Positions 10,584 to 20,355 of a stretch of DNA of 64,000 nucleotides are shown here, one piece after another (position 1 is the first letter of the stretch; each line of letters begins with the position of its first letter). This DNA is from Knoellia subterranea KCTC 19937 (GTDB lineage: Bacteria > Actinomycetota > Actinomycetes > Actinomycetales > Dermatophilaceae). The position numbers were made by a program, and so were the translations under genes. The stretch spans positions 668,110-732,109 of the forward strand of contig NZ_AVPK01000001.1 in the NCBI RefSeq assembly GCF_000768685.1, in the 5' to 3' direction. Under the pieces are notes generated by a model. That model saw only the letters and a program-made list of their open reading frames with translations. It had not been told where the DNA came from and did no database searches.

Positions 10584-11429
10584 ATGTCGGTGAGGGTCGT
10601 GGGGCTGAACGTGCATCCGGTGAAGAGCACGGCGATTCGACCGGTCGCCTCGGCTGCTGTCGAGCGGGCGGGGTTCGCCGGGGATCGGCGGTGGATGGTC
10701 GTCGACCAGCAGGGGACTCTTGTGTCGGCGCGGGAGTGCCACGCGCTGTTCCGGATCGAGGCGGACACACCTGAAACCGACGCGTCCGTGCCGGGTGGTT
10801 TGCGGTTGAGGGCTCCCGGGGTCGAGGACCTTCTCGTCGGCAATGCGGCCGGTGCGGAGGTGGCAGTGCGGCTGCAACGGCACCACCTGGTCGGAGGGCT
10901 GGTGTCGGCCGAGGCGGACGAGTGGATTCGCCATGCCGCAGGACGCTCGGACGTGCGGCTCGTGCGGTGCGTCGATCCCACGGCCCGGGCACTCAACCCG
11001 GCGTTCAGTCGGGAAGGGGACCACACGGCATACGCCGATGGTTATCCGGTGACGCTCGCGAGCCTGCGCTCGCTCGCCCGGCTCAACGACTGGATCGCCG
11101 AGGGCGCGGTCGAGCGCGGCGAGGAGCTGCCCGAGCCACTGCCGATCGAACGGTTTCGCCCCAACGTCGTCATCGACGGGGATCTCGAGGCGTTCGTCGA
11201 GGACACGTGGGGGACGGTCCGGCTCGGCGAGGTGACGTTCCGGGTCGCGAAGCCGGTCGACCGCTGCGTCATGACGACGATCGACGTCGAGTCGTTGACG
11301 ACGGGCAAGGAACCTGTGAGAACCCTTGCGCGACACCGGCGTTGGGACGGCGCGACGTGGTTCGCGATCCAGCTCATCCCCGACGGGACGGGCGTCGTCA
11401 ACGTCGGCGACGACGTCAAGCCCGCCTGA
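10584..11429 (+). CDS. MOSC domain-containing protein
   Basis: A 281-residue protein with an N-terminal beta-barrel (VVGLNVHPVKSTAIRPV, then GFAGDRRWMVVDQQGTLVSA) and a C-terminal MOSC domain (LPIERFRPNVVIDGD, VTFRVAKPVDRCVMTTIDV). The Cys in VDRCVMTT corresponds to the conserved Cys that binds molybdenum cofactor or carries sulfur in mARC/YcbX proteins. Such proteins reduce N-hydroxylated bases or transfer sulfur; the substrate here is unknown. It is a single gene with strong hairpins on both sides. Confidence 0.88.
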   Translation: MSVRVVGLNVHPVKSTAIRPVASAAVERAGFAGDRRWMVVDQQGTLVSARECHALFRIEADTPETDASVPGGLRLRAPGVEDLLVGNAAGAEVAVRLQRHHLVGGLVSAEADEWIRHAAGRSDVRLVRCVDPTARALNPAFSREGDHTAYADGYPVTLASLRSLARLNDWIAEGAVERGEELPEPLPIERFRPNVVIDGDLEAFVEDTWGTVRLGEVTFRVAKPVDRCVMTTIDVESLTTGKEPVRTLARHRRWDGATWFAIQLIPDGTGVVNVGDDVKPA

Positions 11430-11431
11430 CC

Positions 11432-11491
11432 GATCCACTTCTTGCGCTGGTGGGACATGCGCGCGTGTCCCACCCGCGCAATCAGTGGATC
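11432..11491. terminator. Bidirectional terminator hairpin
   Basis: Outer arms GATCCACT/AGTGGATC and inner arms GTGGGACA/TGTCCCAC form an interrupted stem between convergent genes. The right outer arm contains the stop codon of the downstream minus-strand gene. It shares CACTTCTTGC and GTGGGACA with the hairpin at 31093-31154. Confidence 0.7.
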
Positions 11492-12140
11492 AGGTGGGGC
11501 GCAGGGCGTCCGCGATAGGGGTCGTCCCGTTGTTGAAGGCGATTGTGCGCCGCGCGAATCCGCGGTGTTCGATGACGTATGCCGCGACGCTCGCCACGTC
11601 GTCCCGGCTCACCCGCCAGCTCGTGACGCCTTCGCCGACTTCGAGGTGACCCGTTCCCGCGTCGTCCGTGAGGGTGCTCGGAGCGAGGATCGTCCAGACG
11701 AGGTCGGTCTCGCGGAGGTGGGCGTCGGCGTCTGACTTGGCCTGCGCGTACGTGAAGAACGAATTGTCCTCTGGCACACCGTGATCCGGCCCGGCACCGA
11801 AGTAGGACACCATGACGTAGCGCGGCACACCCGCTGCCAGGCAGGCCTCCATGGACCGGATCGCCGCGTCGCGGTCGACGGCGATCGTGCGCTCGGGGTT
11901 GCCTCCCCCAGCACCAGCGGACCACACGACGACGTCGGCTCCGGAGAGGGCATCGGCCATCTCGTCGACGGAGAGGTACTCGACGTCGAGAACGGCCGGA
12001 TGGGCCCCGACGTCCTCGATGTCGGGGCCCTGCTCGGGGTCGCGCACCCACGAGGTCACGACGTGACCGTTGTCGGACAGGAGGCGGGCCAGGCGCAGAG
12101 CGATCTTGCCGTGCCCGCCGATGATCGTGACTGCCGCCAT
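11490..12140 (-). CDS. NAD(P)-binding (atypical SDR/NmrA-like) protein
   Basis: A 216-residue Rossmann protein. It opens with VTIIGGHGKIALRLARLLSD, a GxxGxxG-type nucleotide motif, followed by VVWSAGAGGGNPERT, YVMVSYFGAGPDH and FFTYAQAKSDADAHLRE, where the Tyr-x-x-x-Lys arrangement of SDRs is kept. It ends in a small substrate domain. Relatives include YwnB/YtfG-like quinone or flavin reductases. The ohr gene lies 2 bp upstream in the same direction, so the two form an operon and a role in oxidative stress is plausible. Confidence 0.8.
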   Translation of the reverse strand: MAAVTIIGGHGKIALRLARLLSDNGHVVTSWVRDPEQGPDIEDVGAHPAVLDVEYLSVDEMADALSGADVVVWSAGAGGGNPERTIAVDRDAAIRSMEACLAAGVPRYVMVSYFGAGPDHGVPEDNSFFTYAQAKSDADAHLRETDLVWTILAPSTLTDDAGTGHLEVGEGVTSWRVSRDDVASVAAYVIEHRGFARRTIAFNNGTTPIADALRPT

Positions 12141-12142
12141 GC

Positions 12143-12571
12143 TCAGGAGGTGCGGACGCTGATGGTCACGTCGATGTTGCCGCGGGTGGCCTTGGAGTAC
12201 GGGCACGCCTGGTGCGCGGCGTTGACGAGCTCGTGAGCCGTCGCCTCGTCCACCCCGGGGATGACGGCCTCGAGCGCCACCGCGAGCCCGACACCCGTGT
12301 CGGTGCGGCCGAGGGTGACGCTGGCCGTCACGGTGGACTCGCTGACATCGAGGCCCTCGTTGGCAGCAACGGAGATGAGGGCGTTGCCGAAACACGCGGA
12401 GTAGCCGGCCGCGAAGAGGGTCTCGGGATTCGCCTTGGGGTTGGACTTGCTCCCCGGCTTGCCGAGGACGAGGTCGATGACTCCGTCCTCACTCGTGACG
12501 TGTCCCTGACGCCCGCCCTTGGCCGTGGCAGCAGTGACGTAGAGGGGCGTGGTGATCGCTTCGTAGGGCAT
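12143..12571 (-). CDS. ohr: Organic hydroperoxide resistance protein (Ohr/OsmC family)
   Basis: A thiol peroxidase of 142 residues. The two catalytic cysteines are in the canonical places: AAGYSACFGNALISVA and AHQACPYSKATRGNIDV. The N-terminus PLYVTAATAKGGRQGHVTSE is that of Ohr, as is LDLVLGKPGSKSNPKANPE-type text. It detoxifies organic peroxides with lipoylated partners. No MarR-type OhrR gene lies next to it. It is divergent from the GH1 gene with only 45 bp between, so both promoters must be compact. Confidence 0.92.
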   Translation of the reverse strand: MPYEAITTPLYVTAATAKGGRQGHVTSEDGVIDLVLGKPGSKSNPKANPETLFAAGYSACFGNALISVAANEGLDVSESTVTASVTLGRTDTGVGLAVALEAVIPGVDEATAHELVNAAHQACPYSKATRGNIDVTISVRTS

Positions 12572-12616
12572 GGGAACACCCTGCCGCACGAACCCGGCCA
12601 GCACTAGGTTGGGTTC

Positions 12617-14011
12617 ATGACGTTCGAGACCAGATTCCCCGACGGGTTCCTCTGGGGAGCCGCCACCGCGTCCTTCCAGATCGAGGGTTCGACCACTGCC
12701 GACGGTCGCGGGCCGTCCATCTGGGACACCTTCTGCGACATCGAGGGCAACGTCATCAACAAGGACACCGGCGACCCAGCCTGCGATCACTACCGGCGCA
12801 TGCCGGAGGACGTCGCCCTCATGAAGGAGCTCGGGCTCGACGCCTATCGCTTCTCCGTCGCCTGGCCACGGGTCATCCCGACCGGGGTGGGGGCGGTCAA
12901 CGCAGCGGGCCTCGACTTCTACAGCCGACTCGTGGATGAGTTGCTGGACAACGGAATTCGCCCCTTCGTGACGCTCTATCACTGGGACCTCCCCCAGACC
13001 CTGGACGACCGGGGCGGCTGGCTCAACCGCGAGATCAAGGACTGGTTCGCGGAGTACACCGGCGTCGTGGTGGACGCTCTCGGCGACCGCGTGAAGAACT
13101 GGACGACCCTCAACGAGCCGTGGTGCTCCTCGCTCCTCGGCTACTCCCTCGGCCACCATGCACCCGGCCACACCGACCCCGTCGAGGGGCTCATTGCCGC
13201 ACACCACCTCATGCTCGCCCATGGCACCGCCGTCCCGATCATCCGCGAGAAGTGCCCCGACGCGCAGGTGTCGATCACGCTCAACCCCTCCCAGGTGTGG
13301 GGTCCGGACGAGCCGACCGACGACCCGACGGACACTCCGAACGACGCCGACGCCGACGCCATCCGTCGGGCCGACAACATCTACAACGGCATCTTCTTCG
13401 GCCCGCTCTTCCACGGCGCCTACCCGCAGAGCCTGCTGGACGACACCGCCCACCTCACCGACCACTCATGGATCCACGACGGCGACCTCGAGGTCATCAA
13501 CGCGCCGCTCGACAACTTGGGCGTGAACAACTACTTCCCCACCCGCGTCCGCCATGTCGACGGTGCCGTGCAACCCCTCCCCGGCCTCGACGGCGTCGAG
13601 GACGTCGCCCCTCGCCCACCGCTCACCGACATGGGCTGGGAGATCTCACCGCAGGGCCACCACGACATCCTCATGCGCTCGGCGCAGGAGTGCGGCCTGC
13701 CCGTCTACATCACCGAGAACGGCTCTGCCTGGCCGGACGAGGTCGACACCGGCCCCGAAGGTGCGGCGGTCCACGACGGTGAGCGGACGGCATACCTGCA
13801 TGGTCATCTGGACGCCGTCAGGCGAGCGATCGACGACGGCGCCGACATCCGCGGCTACTTCGCGTGGTCGCTCATGGACAACTTCGAGTGGGCGTTCGGC
13901 TACAGCAAGCGGTTCGGCATCGTCCACGTGGACTACGACACCCAGGTGCGCACGATCAAGGACTCCGGGCGGGAGTACGCCCGGATCATCGCGGCCCACC
14001 ACGGAGAATGA
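12617..14011 (+). CDS. GH1 family beta-glucosidase
   Basis: A cytosolic 464-residue glycoside hydrolase family 1 enzyme without signal peptide. The N-terminal signature FPDGFLWGAATASFQIEG is present. The acid/base Glu is E167 in TTLNEPW and the nucleophile is E367 in YITENGSAW. WSLMDNFEWAFGYSKRFG near the C-terminus forms the aglycone-side signature. It hydrolyses beta-glucosides such as cellobiose; specificity is not predictable. The conserved segment near the C-terminus is encoded with an exact GAGCGGACGGCATACC word (13781-13796). No sugar transporter or LacI gene is adjacent. Confidence 0.93.
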   Translation: MTFETRFPDGFLWGAATASFQIEGSTTADGRGPSIWDTFCDIEGNVINKDTGDPACDHYRRMPEDVALMKELGLDAYRFSVAWPRVIPTGVGAVNAAGLDFYSRLVDELLDNGIRPFVTLYHWDLPQTLDDRGGWLNREIKDWFAEYTGVVVDALGDRVKNWTTLNEPWCSSLLGYSLGHHAPGHTDPVEGLIAAHHLMLAHGTAVPIIREKCPDAQVSITLNPSQVWGPDEPTDDPTDTPNDADADAIRRADNIYNGIFFGPLFHGAYPQSLLDDTAHLTDHSWIHDGDLEVINAPLDNLGVNNYFPTRVRHVDGAVQPLPGLDGVEDVAPRPPLTDMGWEISPQGHHDILMRSAQECGLPVYITENGSAWPDEVDTGPEGAAVHDGERTAYLHGHLDAVRRAIDDGADIRGYFAWSLMDNFEWAFGYSKRFGIVHVDYDTQVRTIKDSGREYARIIAAHHGE

Positions 14012-14146
14012 CTGGCCGGCTGAGTCGGTGAGGTCACGATTCGGAGGTCGCACCGCCGAAACAGTGGGTATGCCGTCCGCGGCTGGGTAGGGTCGGCGCC
14101 AGTCGGTGTGGGTCGACCACGCCAACCTCTCACCAAGGAGTACCCC

Positions 14147-14983
14147 GTGAGCACCTCACGCACCCGCCGCGCCGGCGCCTTTGCCGCCTTGGCCCTCGTC
14201 TCCACCCTCGCCCTGGCCGCTTGCGGTTCCAGCGACGACGGTGGCTCGGACGCCGGCGCCACCAACGCCAGCGGCATCACCACGCTCGAGTCCGGAAAGC
14301 TCAAGGTCTGCACGCACCTGTCCTACAAGCCCTTCCAGTTCAAGGAGGGCTCGGACGTCGTCGGGTTCGACGTCGACCTCATGGACCTCGTCGCGAAGAA
14401 GCTCGGCCTCGAGCAGGAGATCGTCGACATCGACTTCGCCCAGATCACGTCCGGCGCCGTCTTCGCGGCGAAGAAGTGTGACGCCGCTGCCGCCGGTACG
14501 ACCATCACGGACGAGCGCAAGAAGGCCATCCTCTTCTCCGACCCGTACTTCGACGCCACCCAGGCGCTCATAGTCAAGAAGGGCTCCGGCATCACCGACC
14601 TGGCCGGCCTCAAGGGCAAGAAGCTGGGCGTCCAGACCGACACGACCGGTCAGTCGTACGCCGAGGAAAACAAGGGCGCCAACGGCTACGAGGTCGTCGT
14701 CTTCGACGACCTGTCGACCGAGATGGCGGGCGTCCTCGCCGGCCGTGTCGACGGTGCCGTCAACGACAACGGCGTCGTCTACGACTACGCCAAGGACAAC
14801 CCGACGACCGAGGTCGTCAAGGAGTTCGACACGGGCGAGCAGTACGGCCTGATGTTCAAGCTCAACGACCCGAACGGCCAGAAGCTCGCCGACACCGCCA
14901 ACGAGGTCATCAAGGCCGCGCAGACGGACGGCACCTACAACACGATCTACAAGAAGTGGTTCGGGGTCGACGCCCCCAAGTGA
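14147..14983 (+). CDS. Amino-acid ABC transporter substrate-binding lipoprotein
   Basis: A solute-binding protein of family 3. Residues 1-25 are a lipoprotein signal ending in the lipobox LALAAC, followed by a Ser/Gly linker. The mature part has LKVCTHLSYKPFQFKEG, VVGFDVDLMDLVAKKLG, the CDAAAAGTTITDERKKAI region and FSDPYFDATQALIVKKGSG, typical for polar amino-acid binding. The GTG start at 14147 has AAGGAG at a spacing of 7. The gene heads an operon with a permease and an ATPase, from which it is separated by a hairpin. Confidence 0.92.
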   Translation: MSTSRTRRAGAFAALALVSTLALAACGSSDDGGSDAGATNASGITTLESGKLKVCTHLSYKPFQFKEGSDVVGFDVDLMDLVAKKLGLEQEIVDIDFAQITSGAVFAAKKCDAAAAGTTITDERKKAILFSDPYFDATQALIVKKGSGITDLAGLKGKKLGVQTDTTGQSYAEENKGANGYEVVVFDDLSTEMAGVLAGRVDGAVNDNGVVYDYAKDNPTTEVVKEFDTGEQYGLMFKLNDPNGQKLADTANEVIKAAQTDGTYNTIYKKWFGVDAPK

Positions 14984-14997
14984 CCCTTCCCTGACGT

Positions 14998-15037
14998 CGG
15001 GGGCGGCGGTACGGTTTCGACCGGCCGCCGCCCCTCG
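14998..15037 (+). terminator. Intra-operon attenuator hairpin between binding protein and permease
   Basis: GGGGCGGCGG (15000-15009) pairs with CCGCCGCCCC (15024-15033) in the 90-bp gap between the binding-protein and permease genes. Such hairpins stabilise the upstream message and reduce downstream reading, fitting the excess of binding protein needed. It is followed by no clear T run. Confidence 0.6.
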
Positions 15038-15073
15038 GCGTTGTGGCAGCCCGCCCCGTAGCCCGGAGGACCC

Positions 15074-15907
15074 ATGAGCACCACTGCAACATCCGAGACG
15101 CCGGCCCCCGTGAAGAACAAGCTCTCACCGCGCCGGCGAGCACAACGCATTCGATGGATCCAGTACGCCGTCCTGGTGCTGGTTGTGCTCGCGCTGATCC
15201 TGACAGTGGACTGGAAGGCCGTTCACACCAGCTTCTTCAATGCCGAGGACATCAAGCTCACCTTCACGTCGGGTCTGGGCACCGCCGTGAAGAACACCTT
15301 GCTCTACACGGTCGGGGCCTTCGTCATCGGTTTGATCCTTGGCACGATCCTTGCCCTGATGCGACTGTCGTCGGTGGGGCCCTACCGCTGGATCGCGACC
15401 GCGTGGATCGAGTTCTTCCGCGGACTCCCCGCCCTTCTGGTCCTGCTGGTGTTCGGCACCCTCTCCATCCCCTTCCCGGGTCTGGTCATCCCCTTCGATC
15501 CCTACGGAACGGTCTGGCTCGGACTGGGCATCGTCGCGTCGGCCTACATGGCCGAGACCATTCGCGCCGGCATCCAAGCCGTCTCCAAGGGACAAGTGGA
15601 AGCCGCTCGGTCACTCGGCATGACGGCTGGTGCAGCCACCCGCAAGGTCGTGCTGCCCCAGGCGCTGCGAGTCGTCATTCCGCCGCTGACCAACGAGCTC
15701 ATCCTGCTCATCAAGGACTCCTCGCTCGTCTTCATCCTCGGCATCTCTGCCGGCGGCTTCGAGCTCACGAAGTACGGACGTGACCTCGGCAACCAGACCG
15801 CGAGCCTCACGCCGCTCACCGTGGCCGGACTGTGCTACCTGTTCATCACCTTGCCGCTGTCCCTCCTCGTCCGCCGCATGGAAGCCCGTCAGAAGAAGGA
15901 GCGCTGA
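15074..15907 (+). CDS. Amino-acid ABC transporter permease
   Basis: A 277-residue His/Glu/Gln/Arg-type permease. A basic N-terminal segment is followed by about five or six membrane helices, including [18 protein letters not shown] and [20 protein letters not shown]. The EAA coupling loop reads [20 protein letters not shown] then [16 protein letters not shown], which contacts the ATPase. A single permease gene implies a homodimeric channel. The ATPase gene starts 1 bp after its stop. Confidence 0.92.
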   Translation: MSTTATSETPAPVKNKLSPRRRAQRIRWIQYAVLVLVVLALILTVDWKAVHTSFFNAEDIKLTFTSGLGTAVKNTLLYTVGAFVIGLILGTILALMRLSSVGPYRWIATAWIEFFRGLPALLVLLVFGTLSIPFPGLVIPFDPYGTVWLGLGIVASAYMAETIRAGIQAVSKGQVEAARSLGMTAGAATRKVVLPQALRVVIPPLTNELILLIKDSSLVFILGISAGGFELTKYGRDLGNQTASLTPLTVAGLCYLFITLPLSLLVRRMEARQKKER

Positions 15908-15908
15908 C

Positions 15909-16796
15909 ATGACGTCCACCCCTACTCGCACCGAGGCGCCGATCGTCGAGGTCACCGACCTGCACAAGTCGTTCGGCTCCAACCACGTCCTCCAGGGTCT
16001 CAACACGACCATCCAGCAGGGCGAGGTCGTCTGCGTCATCGGCCCGTCCGGATCCGGCAAGTCGACTTTCCTGCGCTGCATCAACCTCCTGGAGGAGCCG
16101 ACGAGCGGCTCGATCAAGGTGGGCGGCGAGGAGGTGACCGACCCCGACTGCGACATCGACGCCATCCGCCGCAACATGGGCATGGTCTTCCAGCAGTTCA
16201 ACCTCTTCCCCCACCTGTCGGTCCTGGAGAATTGCACCGTCGCGCAGACGACCGTCCTCAAGCGGAGCAAGGAGGAGGCCCGGGCCAAGGCCCGCGAGAA
16301 CCTCGAGAAGGTCGGACTGTCCGAGAAGGCCGACGCCTACCCGGCGCAGCTCTCCGGTGGCCAGCAGCAGCGCGTGGCCATTGCCCGCGCCCTGTCGATG
16401 GACCCGCAGCTCATGCTCTTCGACGAGCCGACGTCAGCCCTGGACCCCGAGCTCGTCGGTGACGTGCTCTCGGTCATGCGACGGCTGGCCAGCGAGGGCA
16501 TGACGATGTTCGTCGTCACCCACGAGATGGCCTTCGCCCGCGAGGTCGCCGACCGGGTGATCTTCCTGGACGGCGGCTACATCGTCGAGGAGGGCGACCC
16601 TCACCAGGTCATCGGCGCACCCCGCGAGGAGCGCACCAAGACCTTCCTGCAACGGGTCCTCGACCCGACGCACGTCGACCCGGGAGCCGAGGACGCGGCA
16701 TACTCCAAGCGCCACGAAGGCGACGCGACGTCCGACAACGTCGTCAAGCCCCTGGACACGCACGGTCACTATGGCGGCGGTGCCGGCATCGGCTGA
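15909..16796 (+). CDS. Amino-acid ABC transporter ATP-binding protein
   Basis: A GlnQ/HisP-type ATPase of 295 residues. Walker A is [10 protein letters not shown]-loop [13 protein letters not shown], signature [15 protein letters not shown], Walker [14 protein letters not shown]-loop [14 protein letters not shown]. The core is about 245 residues; a 45-residue acidic, Gly/His-rich tail extends past the usual end ([12 protein letters not shown] to the terminal GGGAGIG), which is not part of the known fold. It energises uptake with the preceding binding protein and permease. Confidence 0.94.
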   Translation: MTSTPTRTEAPIVEVTDLHKSFGSNHVLQGLNTTIQQGEVVCVIGPSGSGKSTFLRCINLLEEPTSGSIKVGGEEVTDPDCDIDAIRRNMGMVFQQFNLFPHLSVLENCTVAQTTVLKRSKEEARAKARENLEKVGLSEKADAYPAQLSGGQQQRVAIARALSMDPQLMLFDEPTSALDPELVGDVLSVMRRLASEGMTMFVVTHEMAFAREVADRVIFLDGGYIVEEGDPHQVIGAPREERTKTFLQRVLDPTHVDPGAEDAAYSKRHEGDATSDNVVKPLDTHGHYGGGAGIG

Positions 16797-16815
16797 CCGA
16801 CCCAGCACTGCTGCA

Positions 16816-16889
16816 CCCCATGAGGGGTGGGGACCTTCGGGGTCCGGAAGGAAAACAACCCTCCGGACCCCGAAGGTTCTCTCATGGGG
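16816..16889. terminator. Strong bidirectional terminator (ABC operon / glmM)
   Basis: Outer arms CCCCATGAG/CTCATGGGG and inner arms GACCTTCGGGGTCCGG / CCGGACCCCGAAGG enclose an AAAACAA loop between the convergent ABC operon and glmM. Confidence 0.8.
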
Positions 16890-16910
16890 AGCAAATATTG
16901 GGGCGGTGCG

Positions 16911-18257
16911 TCAGAGGGTGAGGCGGTCCTTGACGACGGTCACGAGGCGCTCGGCGACGGCCTGAGCGTGGTCGGCCGTCGCGGCCTCCACCATGACCCG
17001 CACGACCGGCTCGGTGCCGGACTTGCGCAGCAGCACGCGCCCGGAGCCGTCGAGCTCCTGCCCGGCCGCGGCAACCGCCTCCTGCACGCCCTCGTCGGTC
17101 TCGACCCGGGCCTTGTCGACGCCCTTGACGTTGATGAGGACCTGCGGCAGGCGCGTCATGACCGTCCCGAGCTCGGCGATGGTCTTGCCGGTGGCCTTCA
17201 TCCGCGCGGCGAGCATCAGCCCGGTGAGGACTCCGTCGCCGGTCGTGCCGTGCTCGAGGAGGATGACGTGGCCGGACTGTTCGCCACCGAGAGTGTGCGA
17301 CGACTTGCGCATCTCCTCGAGGACGTAGCGGTCACCGACGCCGGTCTGCTTGACGCTGATGCCCTCGCGCTCCATCGCCTGGATGAGGCCGAGGTTGCTC
17401 ATGACCGTGGCGACGAGCGTGTTCTCGTGAAGGACGCCGCGTGCCTTCATGTCGACCGCGAGGATCCCCATGATCTGGTCGCCGTCGATCTCGTTGCCCT
17501 CGGCGTCGACGGCGAGGCAGCGGTCGGCGTCACCGTCGTGAGCGATGCCGATGTCGCCGCCCTTCGCGACGACCGCGTCCTTGAGGTGACCGAGGTGCGT
17601 CGAGCCGTAACCGTCGTTGATGTTGAGGCCGTCGGGCTCGGTGCCGATCTCGATGACCTCGGCGCCGGCGAGGCGGAAGACCTCGGGAGAAACCGACGAG
17701 GCAGCACCGTGCGCGCCGTCGATGACGACGGTCAGGCCGTCGAGACGGTTGGGGATGGACTCGAGCAGGTGGGCGACGTAGCGCGCCTGACCGGCACGGT
17801 TCTGGTGGATGCGGCCCACCTGGGCACCCGTCGGGCGCTCCCACTCGCGCTCCAGCCCTGCCGCGATCTCGTCCTCGACGGCGTCGGGGAGCTTGTGCCC
17901 GCCGGCTGCGAAGAACTTGATGCCGTTGTCGGGCATGGCGTTGTGCGAGGCGGACAGCATGACGCCGAAGTGCGCGTCCATGTCGGCGGTCAGGAAGGCG
18001 ACGGCCGGCGTGGGCAGGACCCCGACGTTGTGGACGTCGACGCCCGCGGACGCCAGACCGGCAACGACCGCAGCCGCGAGGAACTCCCCCGAGGCGCGCG
18101 GGTCGCGACCGACGACGGCCTTGGGCTTGCGGCCAGCAGCCCGCGCCTCTGCCCCGAGAACGTGCGCCGCCGATACCGCCAGCTGCATGGCGAGCTCGGC
18201 CGTGATGTCCACATTGGCGAGCCCGCGGACCCCGTCGGTGCCGAACAGTCGTGCCAT
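16911..18257 (-). CDS. glmM: Phosphoglucosamine mutase
   Basis: Converts glucosamine-6-phosphate to glucosamine-1-phosphate for peptidoglycan precursors. 448 residues. Domain order is that of the phosphohexomutases: [15 protein letters not shown] start, active-site phosphoserine loop [12 protein letters not shown] (Ser104), metal loop [11 protein letters not shown], sugar loop [10 protein letters not shown] and phosphate loop [14 protein letters not shown]. It follows rplM-rpsI, the usual actinobacterial order, with a hairpin between rpsI and glmM. Confidence 0.96.
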   Translation of the reverse strand: MARLFGTDGVRGLANVDITAELAMQLAVSAAHVLGAEARAAGRKPKAVVGRDPRASGEFLAAAVVAGLASAGVDVHNVGVLPTPAVAFLTADMDAHFGVMLSASHNAMPDNGIKFFAAGGHKLPDAVEDEIAAGLEREWERPTGAQVGRIHQNRAGQARYVAHLLESIPNRLDGLTVVIDGAHGAASSVSPEVFRLAGAEVIEIGTEPDGLNINDGYGSTHLGHLKDAVVAKGGDIGIAHDGDADRCLAVDAEGNEIDGDQIMGILAVDMKARGVLHENTLVATVMSNLGLIQAMEREGISVKQTGVGDRYVLEEMRKSSHTLGGEQSGHVILLEHGTTGDGVLTGLMLAARMKATGKTIAELGTVMTRLPQVLINVKGVDKARVETDEGVQEAVAAAGQELDGSGRVLLRKSGTEPVVRVMVEAATADHAQAVAERLVTVVKDRLTL

Positions 18258-18356
18258 GGGTGTGCCGTGCCTTTCGTGATGCGGTTGGGATCGGCGTCGG
18301 GCGTCCGAAGCAGGACGTCCCGAAATGGCCGACGAGACAACCTACCCCCGGACGCG

Positions 18357-18391
18357 CCGAAGGCGGCACCCCGTCGGGATGCCGCCTTCGG
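18357..18391 (-). terminator. Hairpin between rpsI and glmM
   Basis: CCGAAGGCGGC and GCCGCCTTCGG form a perfect 11-bp stem 33 bp after the rpsI stop on the minus strand. It likely attenuates transcription from the ribosomal genes into glmM. Confidence 0.7.
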
Positions 18392-18423
18392 TCCAGTGCG
18401 CGCCACAGGGACGCGCAGCAGGA

Positions 18424-18939
18424 TCAGCGCTTGCTGTACTGAGGCGCCTTGCGGGCCTTCTTGAGACCAGCCTTCTTGCGCTCCGGGACGCGGGCGTCGC
18501 GGGTGAGGAAGCCGGCCTTCTTGAGTGCGGGACGGTTCAGCTCCTCGTCGACTCCGTTGAGCGAGCGGGCGACACCGAGACGGACGGCGCCGGCCTGGCC
18601 GGAGGGGCCACCACCGTGGACGCGGACGAGCACGTCGTAGGCGCCGTCGAGCTCGAGCACCTTGAGGGGCTCGTTGACGATCTGCTGGTGGACCTTGTTC
18701 GGGAAGTAGGCCTCGAGGGTGCGGCCGTTGATCTTCCACTCGCCGGTGCCGGGGACGATGCGCACGCGGGCGATGGCCTGCTTGCGACGACCGGTGGCAG
18801 CGCCGGGGGCGGAGGCGGAGGGGCGACGGGCGGGCTCAGCCGCGACGTCCGCGGAGGACTCCGAGGTGTACTCGGTGATCTCCTGGTCGTCGGCGTCGGT
18901 GCCGAAGTCCTCTACGGGCTCGGTGATGTTCTCGGTCAT
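18424..18939 (-). CDS. rpsI: Ribosomal protein uS9
   Basis: 171 residues, longer than the usual ~130 because of a 40-residue acidic N-terminal extension ([19 protein letters not shown] and onward), as is common in actinobacteria. The core begins at [19 protein letters not shown] and ends in the invariant tail [13 protein letters not shown] sequence (RKAPQYSKR), which reaches the P-site tRNA. Its start overlaps the rplM stop by one base (TAATG), so the two are coupled. Confidence 0.97.
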   Translation of the reverse strand: MTENITEPVEDFGTDADDQEITEYTSESSADVAAEPARRPSASAPGAATGRRKQAIARVRIVPGTGEWKINGRTLEAYFPNKVHQQIVNEPLKVLELDGAYDVLVRVHGGGPSGQAGAVRLGVARSLNGVDEELNRPALKKAGFLTRDARVPERKKAGLKKARKAPQYSKR

Positions 18940-19382
18940 TACTGGGCCACCTGGGTGATCTCGAAGGGCTTGGGCTGCTGGGCCGCGTGGGGGTGCTCGG
19001 AGCCGGCGTAGACCTTGAGCTTGGTGAGCTGCTGACGGCCGAGGGACGTCTTGGGGATCATGCCGCGGATGGCCTTCTCGACGGCCTTCTCCGGGTGCTT
19101 CTCGAGCATCTCGGTGTAGTTGCGGCTCTTGAGACCACCCGGGAAGCCGGAGTGGCGGTAGGCGCGCTTCTGCTCGAGCTTGGCGCCGGTGAGGGCGACC
19201 TTGTCGGCGTTGATGATGATGACGAAGTCACCGCCATCGACGTGGGGGGCAAAGGTGGGCTTGTGCTTGCCGCGCAGCAGCGTCGCTGCCTGGACGGCGA
19301 GGCGACCGAGCACGACGTCCGTGGCATCGATGATGTGCCACGTGCGGGTGATGTCGCCCGGCTTCGGGGTGAAGGTACGCAC
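18939..19382 (-). CDS. rplM: Ribosomal protein uL13
   Basis: 147 residues from a GTG start at 19382 (reading [20 protein letters not shown]), matching the standard length; AGGT lies about 6 bases upstream. Family markers: [39 protein letters not shown] and [20 protein letters not shown]. It is the first gene of the rplM-rpsI unit. Confidence 0.96.
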   Translation of the reverse strand: MRTFTPKPGDITRTWHIIDATDVVLGRLAVQAATLLRGKHKPTFAPHVDGGDFVIIINADKVALTGAKLEQKRAYRHSGFPGGLKSRNYTEMLEKHPEKAVEKAIRGMIPKTSLGRQQLTKLKVYAGSEHPHAAQQPKPFEITQVAQ

Positions 19383-19652
19383 GGTGTGACCTAACGTGTG
19401 AATGGAACGGGGAACCTGCGGTCTCGCTCGAATCGAGTCCAGAACCTCAGGGGTATGCCGTGTGCTCCCGTCAGGGGTCCGGCGCAGTCTCGCTGCGGTC
19501 CGGTTCGCCTGTGGGCCACCCTGAGAAGGGCGCACGGCACAACAGTCCTCAAGTTTACGGGGAGGAGTGCGCGCGCCCAAATCGCCGTCAAGGTGCCCCA
19601 AAACACCACGTGACCTGCACAAACACGGGCGAGCACCCGGCATACACACTTC
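19383..19652. other. Leader/promoter region of rplM, no gene
   Basis: A 270-bp spacer upstream of rplM on the minus strand and of the ArsR promoter on the plus strand. It must hold the rplM promoter; TTGAGG around 19545 on the minus strand is a possible -35, without a convincing -10. Two GGCATAC-type words are present (around 19453 and 19640). No protein or RNA gene is seen. Confidence 0.4.
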
Positions 19653-19680
19653 TTGTGCAAACAGAGTGTGCACATATATT
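19653..19680 (+). promoter_or_regulatory. Promoter and GTGCA operator of the ArsR-like regulator
   Basis: A -35 TTGTGC (19653-19658), a 16-bp spacer and a -10 TATATT (19675-19680) end 8 bp before the ATG at 19689, so the transcript should be leaderless. Overlapping this, the pentamer GTGCA/TGCAC recurs three times as inverted pairs (GTGCA-n6-TGTGCAC and GTGCAC-n8-TGCAC type), which suggests autorepression. Confidence 0.65.
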
Positions 19681-19688
19681 ATGCACGC

Positions 19689-20297
19689 ATGACCTCTTCC
19701 GACAAGCTCGCCAGCGGGCTGACCGGCCTCCGGCTCGACGCGACCTCCGTCAAGGTGCTGGCCCATCCCCTGCGTTCTCGCCTCCTCTCGGCCCTCCGCG
19801 TGGGAGGCCCCGCGACGGCCACCGACCTCGCCGGCCAGCTCGGGACGAACTCCGGGGCGACGAGCTATCACCTGCGCAAGCTCGAGTCGGTGGGTCTCGT
19901 CGCCGACACCGAGGAGGGCGAGGGCAAGCGTCGCCTCTGGCGGGCCGCCACCGAGAGCCACCAGTGGGAGCCGAGCGACTTCGTCGGCGACGAGGACTCC
20001 GAGACCGCGCTCAACTGGCTCGTGCGCGACTACACGCGCCACTTCAGCGAGCAGTTCGAGAAGTGGCTCGACGTCGAGGCCGCCTGGCCCATCGCATGGC
20101 GCGACGCGGCCGGCATGAGCGACTCCTTCGTCGTCGCGACACCCGCCCAGGTGGAGGCGATGAAGAACGACATCTACGAAGTCATCGCGCGCTATCGCCG
20201 TGTGGGGCAGGGCAATCCGTCGGCGCGGCGGCTCGCGGTCTACAGCGTGCTCTACCCGCTCGACCTCGACCGCATCCCGCGTGGGGAGGAGGCATGA
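19689..20297 (+). CDS. ArsR/HTH_20-family transcriptional regulator
   Basis: A 202-residue regulator with a winged helix-turn-helix at residues about 18-75: [40 protein letters not shown], then [22 protein letters not shown]-terminal all-alpha domain with conserved Trp residues follows ([30 protein letters not shown]), as in multidrug-efflux-linked ArsR-type regulators. The start is set by the promoter 8 bp upstream. The MFS gene begins 58 bp downstream and is its likely target. Confidence 0.85.
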   Translation: MTSSDKLASGLTGLRLDATSVKVLAHPLRSRLLSALRVGGPATATDLAGQLGTNSGATSYHLRKLESVGLVADTEEGEGKRRLWRAATESHQWEPSDFVGDEDSETALNWLVRDYTRHFSEQFEKWLDVEAAWPIAWRDAAGMSDSFVVATPAQVEAMKNDIYEVIARYRRVGQGNPSARRLAVYSVLYPLDLDRIPRGEEA

Positions 20298-20355
20298 GCA
20301 CCCCACGATGTTCTTCCCCCGCTGCGCTCCTCCAGATACCTCGCGGGGACCCCGC

